Made by a program: the position numbers and the translations under genes
Shown here: piece by piece, positions 23,291-35,156 of the stretch
Position numbering within the stretch: position 1 is the first letter of the stretch
Layout of the letters: each line of letters begins with the position of its first letter
Notes under the pieces: generated by a model
What the model saw: the letters and a program-made list of their open reading frames with translations, nothing else
Databases searched by the model: none
What the model was told of the DNA's origin: nothing
From: Gnetum montanum
Taxonomy: Eukaryota; Streptophyta; Gnetopsida; Gnetales; Gnetaceae
DNA length: 64,000 nucleotides
Assembly (NCBI GenBank): GCA_015680685.1
Contig: MNCI01005623.1
Location: 601,835 to 665,834, forward strand
Reading direction: 5' to 3'

Positions 23291-23759
23291 TAGATTTTGA
23301 ACCGTTTGGATGATTTAGTCTACATTCTCAAGTATTGGGTTTTCGTGGTATTAATACTGGTTGGTTCCGTTAGACTTTCTGCTTAACTTCATTTACCTTT
23401 TTTTAAATTGCTGTTTCCTAGATAATTCAAACGATGTCTTGCATTGTTATTCAAAATGGTGCTTGAAGCAGCCCTCTGTTTTCCATTATTCAACTTTGTA
23501 ACCAGAGGTATGACTTAATTCAATTCTTATTTCTTATTAAAAAAAATGAGGATTGGCATAGAATTTGAGTCAATGCCACTATATTTGTTGTGGGACTATT
23601 ATGATTGTCTTAAGTTTTACTCGAAGTGAAACCGAAATTGAAATTTCTTCCGGGTGTTTAGTGAAATCAATTTAAACAAAATATATTACTATATCCTGCC
23701 TGCAAGTATTTTGTAATTGAGTCAAAGTTTAATTTAATAGTTGGGTATTTTGAACCATC

Positions 23760-24480
23760 TTTAAATCATATTTGGTCCATTTCAGTATTGCAAGCATGCA
23801 TGGTTGGTATGCATACACCATCACATATGTTCATCCATACTTAAGCATTTCTAGTCACATTATTGCAAGCATCCAAGGTGGACATGCATACACCATCATA
23901 TATGTGTTGATGCCAACTCTTCCATGCTAGGCACAAGGGTATGATTAATAATTTTGGTTAAGAGGTCAACACATCTTGCACAATGGGGAGAGGGGGGAGT
24001 GTATTTTGTTGCCTTCCACGTCACGTGGCAAGTGTATTTTGTTGCCTTCCATGTCACATGCCATGTGTAGGGGAGCCAAAGAGTCACAATAGGGGAGTCA
24101 ACTTTAAAAATTTAAGGAGCCAAAGAGTCACTGTAGGGGAGACGAATCTCTATTCGAGACGAATCTCTATTCGATTGATGCCCCTGACCCTTGGGCTTCC
24201 CATTTATCTCTTTGTATTCCTTTGTATTTTCTCACATGCACGCATCACGTGCAAGGGACCCAAAAAGTCACTGCAAGGGAGCTGAATCTCTATTCAATTA
24301 ATGGCCTTGACGCCTGGGCTTCACATTCATCTTTTTGTATTCCCTCATGCACATGTGCCATGTGCAGGGGAGTTAAAGAGTCATTGTAGAGGAGTTGAAT
24401 CTCTATTCGATTGACGCTCTTGACCCTTAGGCTTCCTATTCATCTCTTTGTATTCTTTTATGCATAGGGCCTTGATGTCG
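23760..24480. repeat. Cluster of short tandem duplications
   Basis: Three nested sets are visible. A block with TTGCAAGCAT...GCATACACCATCA is repeated at about 23786 and 23863. GTGTATTTTGTTGCCTTCCA is repeated at 23998 and 24030. A longer unit containing AGTCACTGTAGGGGAG, AATCTCTATTCGATTGA and CTTTGTATTC starts at 24126, 24266 and 24379 (steps 140 and 113), with a partial copy at 24082. The pattern indicates local duplication. No coding role is evident. Confidence 0.75.
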
Positions 24481-25469
24481 GTAATAATGAATATTTATTA
24501 TTATTATAAATGATGACGGTTATGGTTACAGTAATGATTATGATCATAGTGATGGTTAAGGTGACGATGGTTACCATGCGATGCAGTATAAAAAAATATT
24601 GAATTTAGGCATTGTGTTACAAGATTAAGAGGTGGAATATTAAAATTTATGCATTTTCAGAAACATGGATCTTGTTGCTATTAGTCCTAATAGAAAAGGC
24701 AAAGAACACTCTTTTTAAGATCAGCAACAACAACCATTTGTTATAACAAGTAATGCGATTTATGCAGGCCATGGTAGTGGGGGTGCACGTGGGCATGGTT
24801 GAGGTAAAGGACAACCATTAATCATAGAAACTAAAAACTCAGAATCGATGACTACAAAGGAGAGAAGATGATTTCTAAAATGAGAAGCAAAATGCCGCAA
24901 ATGAGAATGACAACTAATTCTACGAAATTCAGGAATATGTAATTTATGCATTTTTTAGGATTTTAAAACAAATATTTATCATAGAAAAATCTTCTCATTA
25001 TATTTACATACTTACATTGCATATATTTTTTTAGGTTGCGTTAACTTCGAATCCCCTCTCATCACTTGGAAATTCATCCAGTGCAATGATTCACGTTATT
25101 GATATTAATAATGTAAATAATTAAGAAGAAATGTAGGTTGGTGTCTACCCATACTCAAGTTTGTACATATTTTAATTCAATTTTTAGTTTAAATTTTCAA
25201 ACCTTTTTTGCAAAACGTTGGAAATGCATCTATGCTTGTTAATTAAGCAACACTTATTCCAGAAATCACACATGAAGAAAAATAACAATTGCAAAAAGAT
25301 TAAGAACAACCACATTATAACGAGAGTGATTACTGAATGATGCAATGTCGATAGGAGGAAAATTCATTTCATTGAATAAATGAAGCTAAAGATATTGCCA
25401 GTGCATCAACAATGGAAATGCCTTCTTCAAAACCTATTCAGTCTTTCCCAAGATTGCAAAAGATAGGTA

Positions 25470-27840
25470 CAGAAATTGCTTAAGCAATACAGAATTTTAA
25501 TATTGTAGTTAGAAGTTTTGCAAATCCATGTTTTTGCAATGTATGCAATGAAATGTTTCTTGCCATATTATTAGATTCAACCAGAAGTAGAGGACCCACA
25601 TGCAATAGGTGCATTAATGAAAAGAAACATAATATTCTTGATAGTTTTGGTTGTGAAATCAAATAATTTTCTATTGAAAATAACATAGATTATGGTATCC
25701 AATCACTTATCCTATGCTATTTAATTGAGGTTGAAGAAATATTAATTGCAAAAATTAATTCAATTTTACAAGTTACACATGCAGTTGGTGGACAATTCAA
25801 GTATAAAGGTCATACAATTAGCTTTGCTTAGGATGTCACACAGATTACTAAAGATTTCCTCTTAGAATTAAAGATATCCCTTTTTTAATATTGAGAAGAG
25901 CAGATCAAATGGACACCAAGCATAATGTCATTGTCAAGAAAAGGCAAGTTTATGAAGCCTTGATTTTTAAGAAGGTAAATGATCTATACTATCAAGATGT
26001 CGAGATCAATATGCATGCATTAGATGATGTTGTTGATACCAGTGATGTTAACATCTTCCATAGCATTTCTTATATTCCATTGTTACAAAAGGATGGAGAA
26101 ATGAGATTCCAGTTTCAAGATTCTTTACTTTAGACAGATAAAGAAAACATTATCGGTCACACATTGTCAGTTGCACAAAGTCCTAGAATTGTAAGAAAGA
26201 AAATTGATTAGATAAGAGCATGGATACATAATTCATCATTGCAGGATTTAAATGTTGCTCGGTGGCCTTCCATGTTTAATTCTCCTATTAATGAGTTTAA
26301 CATGATGGGGTTGTTTATGATGACATTTCTAAATCGTTTTCCTAAAGGAAAATGCCATTTTCTTATGTAAAGAGCTAAAAAAGTCAAATTGCATAAATAT
26401 GCAAAATATCTTATTCACTACAAAGATGGTAGCTTTGGATGCCACAAGTGATTTAAGTAAATATTAATTCCTCATTTTTTTGTTATTATCATTATTCATA
26501 ATGTTTTTTTTATAATATTTAAGCAACAATGTGTGATTTATTTGTAGGTATTATATCTATACTGTCATTAGAAGAAGACAGGCAATGGAATCTACTACTC
26601 TATTTTTTTAAAAAATATTGTTGATGCACCCATAACTATTGAAGAACTACGAGAACAATTGCATAATGCTCCATCACATGTCATTGTTGATAATTTAATG
26701 TGATATGGTACATCCATTTGTTGTACACCATTCTATTGGAGAAAATGTAAATTAAAGCTAACTGACATGGTGGTGAATTAGTTGGGAACACATACTATTT
26801 TTTTTTACTTTGAGTGCAGTAGATCTCTATTAGCCTGAGTTGCATAATTTGATGGAAGGAGATCCACCAGAGAACTCATTAAAAATCAAACGTTGGAGGC
26901 AAAGTAATATCATAGAAAATTCGCTTATAGTTATAGAGTTCATGCATCATCCTCACATTGCCTTTCTTAAAATAGTTATGATAAATGAGTTCCATGTTGT
27001 TGACTATTGGACACGATATGAGTGGAAGCATCATAGATCTCCACATGTGCATGGTTTCTTATGGATACAAGATGTTCCAAAGGTAGATGAGCTTGACCAT
27101 AATGATCCTTACATCATGCATAGGGCAAAGGAATTTTTTTATTCAATTACAAATGTATGGAATCCATGATTTATAGCTAATGGAAATCCAAATAATGTAA
27201 GTTCTCAGTTATCTTTTGTATTCTTTGCATAAATTCTTTTTGTTGATATTATTTAGAATACAGAGATATTAATTTCTCCATTGTTATTTTTTTCATTCAG
27301 TTTTCTCACTTAGGCTTTACGTGTAAATATGTTACATCATCCATGTGAGTTAACTACTGAACAACTACAATGTATGGATTTATAAACTGATTATGCTAAT
27401 TTGCTTAATGTTGTTCAAAGACATACTATATGTAAACCCGATGCATGCTTACAAAAACATAATGGTAAAGAAATTTGCAGGTGCCACTTTCTAATCAAAA
27501 TGTTGTATCATTACTATTTCTTCACCATTGCATTCATTTTTATTAGCAAGTAAACTTTAATTTATCATGGGAAAAATATATAGATATTCAACTTTCATAT
27601 TTTTCAATTCTAGGGACAATGTTCCTTGGTCATCATCTTTAGAATCAACTCTTCAGAGAGATCTAGAAAATAATAATGAGATTACTTATGTTCCTCGAAG
27701 AAACGATTCAAGGCTTAATGTTTATAACAAAATGATGTTTCAAACATGGAGGGCAAATACAAATTTTTAGCTAGTAATGTCACAATATGTTGTCATAAAA
27801 TATATCACAAAATATGTAGCTAAAACAGAAAAGAAATCAT
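25470..27840 (+). pseudogene. Helitron Rep (HUH endonuclease) region
   Basis: Landmarks of plant Helitron replication initiators appear in order. A CNVC...CNRC zinc-type block is at 25530-25610, and GGQFKYKGHTISFA-stop-DV at 25790-25840, where relatives have Q. Next are KKRQVYEAL (25937) and ARWPSMFNSPINEFNMMG (26260). KLTDMVV-LGTH and LY-PELHNLMEG mark the segment before the catalytic site. The catalytic block SPHVHGFLW supplies the His-x-His metal site (27044-27052). The segment VIKYITKYVAK (about 27797) supplies the two-tyrosine region. Stops and frame changes every 100-300 bases make it non-functional. Confidence 0.82.
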
Positions 27841-28306
27841 AATCTTTTTGTGGCATGTTGTTGCAAATTTTTGAGTCAAGGAATCCTCATGAAGATTCTT
27901 TATTAGTCTATAGAAGGCTCATGATTGATGTTACTGCAAATAAAGACATTGGTGCTATGAAAGTCTGTCACATGTTGTATGAGCTTTCTTTGGTAAACTG
28001 TAGTTATGTTTTTCGCACACTCAATGTTTCTTGAGTGGTGTACAAAAAAGTTCAAATTAATTTAGATTAAACTAATAAAGCTAAAAACTACACAACTCTT
28101 ATCAATATGTAAAAAAACGTTTTCTTTTGATGGAGGGTGTCTCATTGTTGCAGGCTTTTAAAGAGTACAATTGCAACATGAACAATAAGTCCAATCCAAA
28201 TTGGAATTCGCATCACCCAGAGTTCGATGCTATTGTCAGATATTATCCCAGGTTACTCATCCCACCAAAGCAAGGAGAAAAAAAATGAATTGAATACTGT
28301 TGGACA

Positions 28307-30041
28307 ATGTTGTTGTTACATTATCCATTTAGAGATGTGAAGCGAGATCTTGGTTCTAATGATGAGAAAATTAAAATGAAGTGGTTGTCCATTCAACATC
28401 TGTATGTAGCGTCAGAGATTAATAATAAAGAAGAATTCCAACGAGCTTTGGAGGAAGAAAGAAAATTTGTAGATGTAACTCCCCAGGTTCAAGATCATGA
28501 GGAATATTATTTTGAAATTCTCAACTGTCATCTTTTATCAACAAGCTATTTTTAGAGAATAGAAATGGAGATTCTTGGGCTACAGGATGTTAATAGAATG
28601 CATAATTGGATGTTACGATATCTAGGAGAGAATGTTGCAAAATTCACAACAATTTTTATTGCCAACAATAAATCATCTTGGTCCATGATTGTTATTGATC
28701 ATGACTACAATGCCTATGATTTTGATAAGCTGGGTGCAAAGNAATTATAGGCCACATGATGTTTTCACAGTCAACAAATGAAGTTATTTCCCTTTTAAGA
28801 ATGATTATCTAGGGAACAACTGGTATGGGAAAGTTATTTCTCATAGGCGTGCTTCGTAATGCTTTCATGAAATACTGCAATGAAAACTTGTAATGGCATC
28901 CACAGGAGCTATAGCATTTAACATTAATGCAACTATTCATTCTAGTTTGAACATTGGAATGGGTGCCTACAAAGAACTCTTTTTCTTTGCAAAGATAAGT
29001 ATACAACATCGACTATCACAAGTAAGATATATAATAATTGATAAAATGTGTTTTGTGGGAGGAAGATTATTACAAAGCATTGAACGTCGACTAAGAAATT
29101 TTTTTCCAAAACATCACAATGAAGTTTTTGGAGGAAGATCAGTTATATTGATAGGTGATTTGGGTCAACTTCCTCTTGTGCTTGATGTTGTGCCTTATGC
29201 ATCCAAGAATCCATATATTATAGGCATTTGACAATCATTTAATACATTTGTTGTTTTAGATGCAATTTTAGATTAGTTTTGAAATGATCCTCAACAACAA
29301 AGATTCAAGGAGGTATTGATGCATATCAGAGAAGGAAAAAGCCATGATGAAGATTTAATTTCTTGGCTACTTGAATGAATCTTCCATCCACTTTGAGTGG
29401 ATTAGATGGTTTTGAAGAATCAATGCACTTATATGAAATAAAGGGTAAAGTCCAATCACACAATAAGATGTTGCAAATAATGCAGAGACCCATAGCATTG
29501 TGTGTAGAAAATATAGATCCTTGTGGATATCTTAGATGGTGACGGTGATGATATAGAGCAATCTCTGCTTATATGTAAAGGTGCAAAGGTAATGCTCACA
29601 ATTAACCTTTGGCCTGAAGTAGGTTTGGTGAATGGTGCACTTGGCATGATTCACAGTATTATGTATCCTCAAGATAAACAGCCACCTACATTACCATCGT
29701 ATGTTATTGTTGATTTTGACTTATACATTGGATGTGCCTTTGATAATTGTAATCCATATCATGTGCCAATTATGTTTGTGGTTTGAGGAGCATCTCATCA
29801 GTTATTGTTACGGTTGGCATGGGCCATGACTATTCATAAATCTCAAGGAATGACACTAGATAAGATTACTATTGACATTGGTTTAAGAGAACTTACAGGT
29901 GTAACGTTTGTTACATTATCTAGAGTCAAGACTATTGATTCTTTGAAGATTCATTATCTTTTCTCTGTGCAAAGATACAAAAAGATTTCGAATGCTAAAC
30001 ATCTCCAAAGTAGAATTGCACAAGAAGCTCGCTTTGCTTAA
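28307..30041 (+). pseudogene. Helitron Pif1-type helicase region
   Basis: A linker (LLHYPFRDVKRDLG...) leads to the helicase. The P-loop is GTTGMGKLFL at 28813 (usual form GxGK[TS], so Ser/Thr is replaced by Leu). The Walker B region is YIIIDKMCFVGG near 29035 (usual DE, here DK). FGGRSVILIGDLGQLP follows near 29130. Motifs IV-VI include KGAKVMLTINLWPEVGLVNGA (29580), AMTIHKSQGMTLDKI (29826) and VTFVTLSRVKT (29900). The replaced P-loop and Walker B residues would stop ATP hydrolysis even if the frame were open. It is the SF1 helicase half of the Helitron transposase. Confidence 0.83.
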
Positions 30042-30229
30042 TTGGAGGATCAGGCATATTGAGTTTACACTTATCATTGTATTTTGCCGTTTGCTTAATC
30101 CTATTATATAGCTCTGTAATGTTTGTTGCAATAATTGTGCAATGTATTCCTTCATCAACATATACAAAATATATAAACTTTTATTTTAACCAATTTATGT
30201 TTACTAGTATATATTATTTGGAATGCAAA

Positions 30230-30710
30230 TAGTGATGATAACTTAAAAAATATAAAAAATAATTAAATTCTACTCATAGCCCGCAAAATTGCTCAACAAG
30301 AGAAGTTATGGGTCTAACGTTTGTTGTGTTATTTGGAATCAAGACCATTGATTCTTTAAAGATTCATCCTCCTTTCTATGTGCAAAGATACAGAAAAATT
30401 TCAGATGTTAAACATCTTCAAAGTAAAATTGCATAGAAAGTTTGTTTGCTCAATTGGAGAATTAGGCACATTGAGTTCACACTTATCATTGTATTTTGCC
30501 TTTTGCTCAATCCTATTGTACAACTCTATAATGTTTGTTGTAATAATTGTGCAATGTATTCCTTCATCAACATATACGAAATATATAAAATTTTATTTTA
30601 ACCAATTTATGTTTACCAGTATATATTATTTGGAATGCAAATCGTGATGATAACTTTAAAAATATAAAAAATAATTAAATTTTACTCATAGCCCACGAAA
30701 CCACTCCACT
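30230..30710 (+). repeat. Tandem duplication of the Helitron 3' end
   Basis: 30300-30710 repeats 29890-30290: the last helicase codons (GGTSTAACGTTTGTTG..), the TTGAGTT-ACACTTATCATTG block, TATTCCTTCATCAACATATA and the tail ending CTCATAGCCC. The copies differ by scattered substitutions, so the duplication is old. Two successive 3' ends could arise from read-through of the first terminator. Confidence 0.8.
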
Positions 30711-30716
30711 AGCTTA

Positions 30717-31106
30717 TATATATATATATCAATTGGCTGAAATGATTTTAAAGAGGATGATGTTAATCAAGCCTGACTACTGGACGAGGTAACAGGATAA
30801 CTAAAAATGAAATCACTAATCCCTTTGTTTCTCTACCACATACCCAACCAAGTTTGCTCTTTCTTTGTTTGCTCATGGCATTTTTGAGAAATAAATCTCT
30901 CGCATAAATAATGCTCAAAAACACCATGAACAAACAAAGATAGAGCAAACTTGACCAAGAAGGTAAAACTAAATTGGGTAAGTGGTAGAGAAACAGAGGA
31001 AGGATGAGTGATCTGTTTTTAGTTATCTTGTTACCTCATCCTGTAGTCAGGCTTGGTTAACATCATCTTCTTTAAAATCATCTCAGCCAATTGATAGAGA
31101 TATACA
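30717..31106. mobile_element. Foldback (long inverted-repeat) element
   Basis: Two arms of about 170-185 bases are reverse complements with modest mismatch. The left arm begins TATATATCAATTGGCTG and the right arm ends CAGCCAATTGATAGAGATATA. Both contain AAGCCTGACTAC, GATGATGTTAA and TTTGTTTCTCTACCAC. The centre holds a small loop (about 30895-30915). No coding capacity. It sits at the Helitron's 3' boundary in TA-rich DNA. Likely a MITE-like foldback transposon; transcription would give a long hairpin RNA. Confidence 0.8.
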
Positions 31107-32545
31107 TAGTTATATCTAAGTTAGTTTTAAATCTGATGACAATTAGGAATCTTATAAGTTTTAACCCATGCAAATTATTTTGATGAAAAGCAAAGTAAGC
31201 TCAACAAATATAAAGAAAACATCTTAAAAAAAAAAAGGCGTTACCAACTAGGTTGACTTTTCACGTGGTTTAATTGACAAGGTGCATGCTACAAAATGAG
31301 ACAAAGTCAATGTCAATAATGCTAAATAATAATCGTATAAAGGATAGGGCCTGAAACGTAATGTGCCATCTCTGCAATTTATTCCAATAGTAATATAAGG
31401 TCTAATTTCACATTACATAGAATCCAACGTTGCTTAGGATTGAAGATGATAACATTCCATTTTATTTGGTAATGCACTCAGATTATTATATTTCTTGGTT
31501 CCCTTATATTTGCAAGGAGAATTTGTAGAGGAATTGGTACGTAGAAGTGCATGAAATATTCAGCAATGTTTGACCAAATAAAAACAACAATTTGCTTGCC
31601 ATTAATCTCCCAATATTCGCTATGAAGATAACATAGGGATGGTGACAGTGAATGTTACTGTTAGAAACTCCTTACTTGCCATTTTCGAATCTTCAACTGA
31701 TTTTAGTAAATAGGTTAGTTACACACATCTAGGTGTTCATTTTAATCGAGATTCATGCTTCAGCAGCTTTGGACGCCATGGTCCGGTGAAGCAACCGCTG
31801 GCAATTAAGATAAAAAACGGCACAACAACAGAGATTCACATTGATCTCACCAGTGGTCTCAGTTTTTGAATCATGAAACTCTCATTAATAGCCACAATGG
31901 TAGGACTTCTGCTTGTGCTTGTCATGTATTATTGGTTCTTGTAGCAGTTTCTGCAGTTACCAAACAATTCTTGTATTTGCACATTGTTGGTAGTATTTTG
32001 TTTGTAATCAAAGCTAATGCTGACATTTTCTTAGTTAAAACATTTTGGAGTTCAACATTGCAGCTTTTGCTAGCTTTGAGTATGTTCTACCTTATTTAAA
32101 CTATCAAAATATAGCATGCTGACATTAAAGCTTATCTGCTTTGTTGCATTAGTAGCGTAAATATCCAGCAAGATCTGATATTTAGTTTGTAGCTTAAAAT
32201 TCTGAATCCTCGTATGTTTATTTGTTGTCATTTGATCACTTTCACGATAATACATGTTACGAGGCTATCTGCTTTGTTCCTGAAAAATCTAGATTCTAAG
32301 GAAAACACTATTTCAAATGTATGCTAAGAATGTTAATTTTAATGCATCATAACTACAGTTGGCAAATTATTTTCAAAGTTATATCCAATCATGAATGTTG
32401 TAAGAGCTAAAGGCACCAACCAAAGAGATCTTTTGTGTGAGTAGTTTTATTTTGATATTTAATTATTTCAAAATCATATTTGTACACTTGTTCAACAATT
32501 TTGTTTGTGTTATGTTATTCTAAATGTTATTGAATCTTTGAAATT
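31107..32545. other. Intergenic stretch
   Basis: AT-rich with no recognisable gene. Short open frames (31866-32099 +, 32070-32255 -) have no family pattern. Part may be intron or 5' region of the degenerate gene that follows. Confidence 0.4.
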
Positions 32546-32559
32546 GCAGCTATTGCATT

Positions 32560-34167
32560 AGTTTGTAAATGTAATGTTCAAACTATTTTGGAGTTGCCAG
32601 AAATGTTTGTCATTTCTAAGAAGTTAAAGAGAATTGGAATATATGATTGGATGACAATGTAAGGTTGCTATGATAAAAATGTTGGTTACAATTTTTATGA
32701 GTGGTTGACTAATGGTGTCTAGAATGGGGTAAATACTTTGCAAGCCACTGTACAAGGTTAGAATTTCACCTTTAACACAAATGATATTATAGATATTATA
32801 CAAGTTCCATGCAGTAATGAGCCATCTATCAAGGAACAAAGATAAAAGAAAAGTGAAAATCACTTAATTCAATATGCCCAAAATTTTGATAAGAGAGATA
32901 GCAATTTAAATTGCTATTTGGTGTTGTTGTTGCTCTCAAAATTTATTAGCAAACTTTATTTCTAGTAAAAGCAATAAAAGCTAAGATTTCTAACAATGTA
33001 ATTTTACTGATGTGGGCATTAGATAACAATGAAGGTTTTCCTTTTGATATCCTAGTGACTGTACTGTCTAAGATGAGGAGGCGTGGAAGAGCATGGTAGC
33101 TTCATGATGTTAGAGAGTCTTTGGGGTTTACAGTTATTGTGACCAAATTACTATAGAAACACAACATATAGTTTATCCCTACCCAACTTTAGGATATAGT
33201 GAAGTTAGAGCCTGATACCATTTTCAAGAATGCATCCTTGTTTGAGAGGCCTAAAACCTTAATTGATGTGAAAGAAGATAAGTCTTCTATGCAAGATGTG
33301 TGCCATCATGACAAATGTTATCTAAAAGAAATCAGAGACAAGTTAGATAATGCGATCGAGACATTACATCAATATTTCGAAAGTAATCTATAAAGCAATA
33401 GGTAAGTAAAGTTGATATTGTTGTTGCATTTGTTACGTTTAGAAATTAAAATTTTCACTTTGTTCGTTACAGTATTCTTATTATATGCATGAAACAATAA
33501 TAGAAAAATGCTATCTAAGTTTATTATTTGATTTTTCCATCTTGTAGTAGATGCCAATGTTGATTTCAAAACACCAATAATTGATGAGTGTGCAACAACT
33601 GATAGAGTGATGCTACTAGTTGTTTCTTGTTTGGTTAACAATAAAGAGCTTGTGAGGACATCATTTCCCCCATATGTTGCCATTGGATTCTCTTTTAGGA
33701 CTTTATATAAAAAAGGGTGGAAATAATGGCCAGATGATGACATCATTGATATCTACATCATGCACTTGAAAGTACTTCAAAAGTCTCTTTATGGCTCCCA
33801 TGAATGTCAAAATTCAAAATATTTTATTTTCAACACTATGTTTCAATATTATGTGAAGTCCTTTGAGAGCAAGATGCAAGCGGCTTAGAAAAACTAGTTG
33901 AAACATAGATCAAAGAATAGTAGCAAAAGACATACCATCAAGGTTGAAAGTGGTAAGTTGGTTGAAGAAGATGTTGATGATTTTTTCTTAAAAGTAGACA
34001 TTATTAAAGAGTTTAAAGATAAAATGTGTTGGGATGAGTATTTGCAATCTGGACACACATTTTTCTATCTTTCTTTCAACATTGGTGGACATTGGGCTCT
34101 TGCTGTTATTAATGTACTAGCATATAAAATATTGGTGTATGATTCAATACCTTTTGCATAACATGTT
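32560..34167 (+). pseudogene. Transposon-type protein with C-terminal Ulp1 (C48) protease, 5' part
   Basis: The N-terminal part (32590-33180) reads LPEMFVISKKLKRIGIYDWM, NFYEWLTNGV, QG-NFTFNTNDIIDIIQVPCS, later VLSKMRRRGRAW. That is the FY..L / G..F-F...I / LP pattern of the plant transposon-protein domain that the retrotransposon aORFs also resemble. A short spacer with an acidic/Lys helix (33199-33393) follows. The Ulp1 domain starts at about 33890. SFNIGGHWALAVIN carries the catalytic His and ILVYDSI the catalytic Asp. The gene is then cut at 34167 by element A and resumes at 42852. Stops and intron-like gaps show decay before or after the insertion. Ulp1 domains cleave SUMO-type conjugates; in transposons their role is unknown. 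Confidence 0.6.
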
Positions 34168-35015
34168 TGATGAGACGTCATTTGGGGCAACCGTGATATC
34201 ACGTAAGCAATATCGCATGCCCAAACGTGATATCGCGTCCTTTACTGCAATATTGCGTACGTGATATTGAAGCCCACCACCAGTCCTATAAATAAGAGGC
34301 GACTCTCCCTTGTTTCAGAACTTAGATTTAGACTTTAGCGAAACTTTGGCAGTTTTATCCCTCCAAAGATAGAATTATTTTCTAGTGTATGCTAGCAGTG
34401 TGGTGATTGTAATTGTACATCATTCTTTATTCGAGTGTGACGTACTTGGACATGCACATGACCAGCAATAAAGATCGAGATTACTTCATCATTGTAGCAT
34501 TCACTTAGTTTAATTATTTAATTAATTTTTATTTACTATTTTCCTAGTTAATCTCTCTCTCCCTTATCTCATGTTAAAATGTGGAATGAGTACGACTTGA
34601 TTACGAGCATTTAAGTGTGACTACTTGGTAATCCAGTAGTGTACCTAGGATTTGCGCTTGGTAATCCCAGTGGTAGTTGTGCATGAAGTCCAAGATGTGT
34701 ATGGATAATCAAGGAATGGATGTTCATCGCACTTAGGCTAGTTTAGATTCTCCTACCCTTTCTCTCTTAGCTTAGATAATATTACTTTCCACTGCCTTCA
34801 GGAGTAGCATTAGATTAGAAACCCATCATATACCTCACTCTGGACTAAACCATACGTGACAAAGTTAATACTAGTCCAGGTGGGAAGATATTGAATTGCG
34901 ACCTAAGGCTAACTATCTAGATGCCACAACTAGTCTATTTGCGGAGTTCGACCGGATCGTGCGTGTAACGCTCGTATTCATATGGTTGAGTGTAGGGGTA
35001 CCTCACCACTCATCA
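34168..35015 (+). repeat. 5' LTR of element A
   Basis: 848 bases. U3 contains a cluster of GATATC/CAATAT palindrome-type motifs (GTGATATCACGT, CAATATCGCA, GTGATATCGCGT, CAATATTGCG, GTGATATTG) in 34195-34270. TATAAATA follows at 34287-34294. The 3' LTR lacks about 54 bases of this cluster. The terminal block is shared with B and C. Confidence 0.93.
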
Positions 35016-35016
35016 T

Positions 35017-35034
35017 TGGCGCCATTGTTGGGTA
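35017..35034 (+). promoter_or_regulatory. Primer binding site, tRNA-Asp type (element A)
   Basis: TGGCGCCATTGTTGGG begins one base after the LTR. It matches the complement of a plant tRNA-Asp 3' end (TGGCGCCGTTGCCGGG) at 13 of 16 positions, and the three differences are transitions (G to A, C to T twice). Confidence 0.8.
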
Positions 35035-35156
35035 TGGTGCTAGTTATCTAGATTAGTTATATCATACAAGGTCGCTGTATAGGACTAAATGATATATCTT
35101 TTAGAAAGAAATAATTATTAAAAGTCACACGTAATTTCACACACAACTTCATAACC

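Larger units (their letters stand above)
24660..30712 (+). mobile_element. Decayed autonomous Helitron (rolling-circle transposon)
   Basis: Rep and helicase parts lie in the right order over about 5.5 kb, separated by AT-rich, intron-like stretches with many stops. The 5' boundary is uncertain; the first Helitron-like peptide starts near 24663. The 3' boundary is put at the CTAG at 30709-30712, which follows two copies of the 3' tail. I could not confirm the canonical terminal hairpin. It replicates by nicking and strand transfer (Rep) with unwinding (Pif1-type helicase), but this copy is dead. Confidence 0.75.

Noticed and set aside
28565-28750. Possible Ulp1-like segment (SSWSMIVIDHDYNAYDF) between Helitron Rep and helicase
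   Set aside because: The spacing and surrounding motifs fit the ordinary Helitron linker before the P-loop. No catalytic Cys region follows.
34195-34286. GATATC motifs as phosphate-response (GNATATNC) sites
   Set aside because: The flanking bases are mostly C/T before and G/A after, which do not fit G...C at the outer positions.
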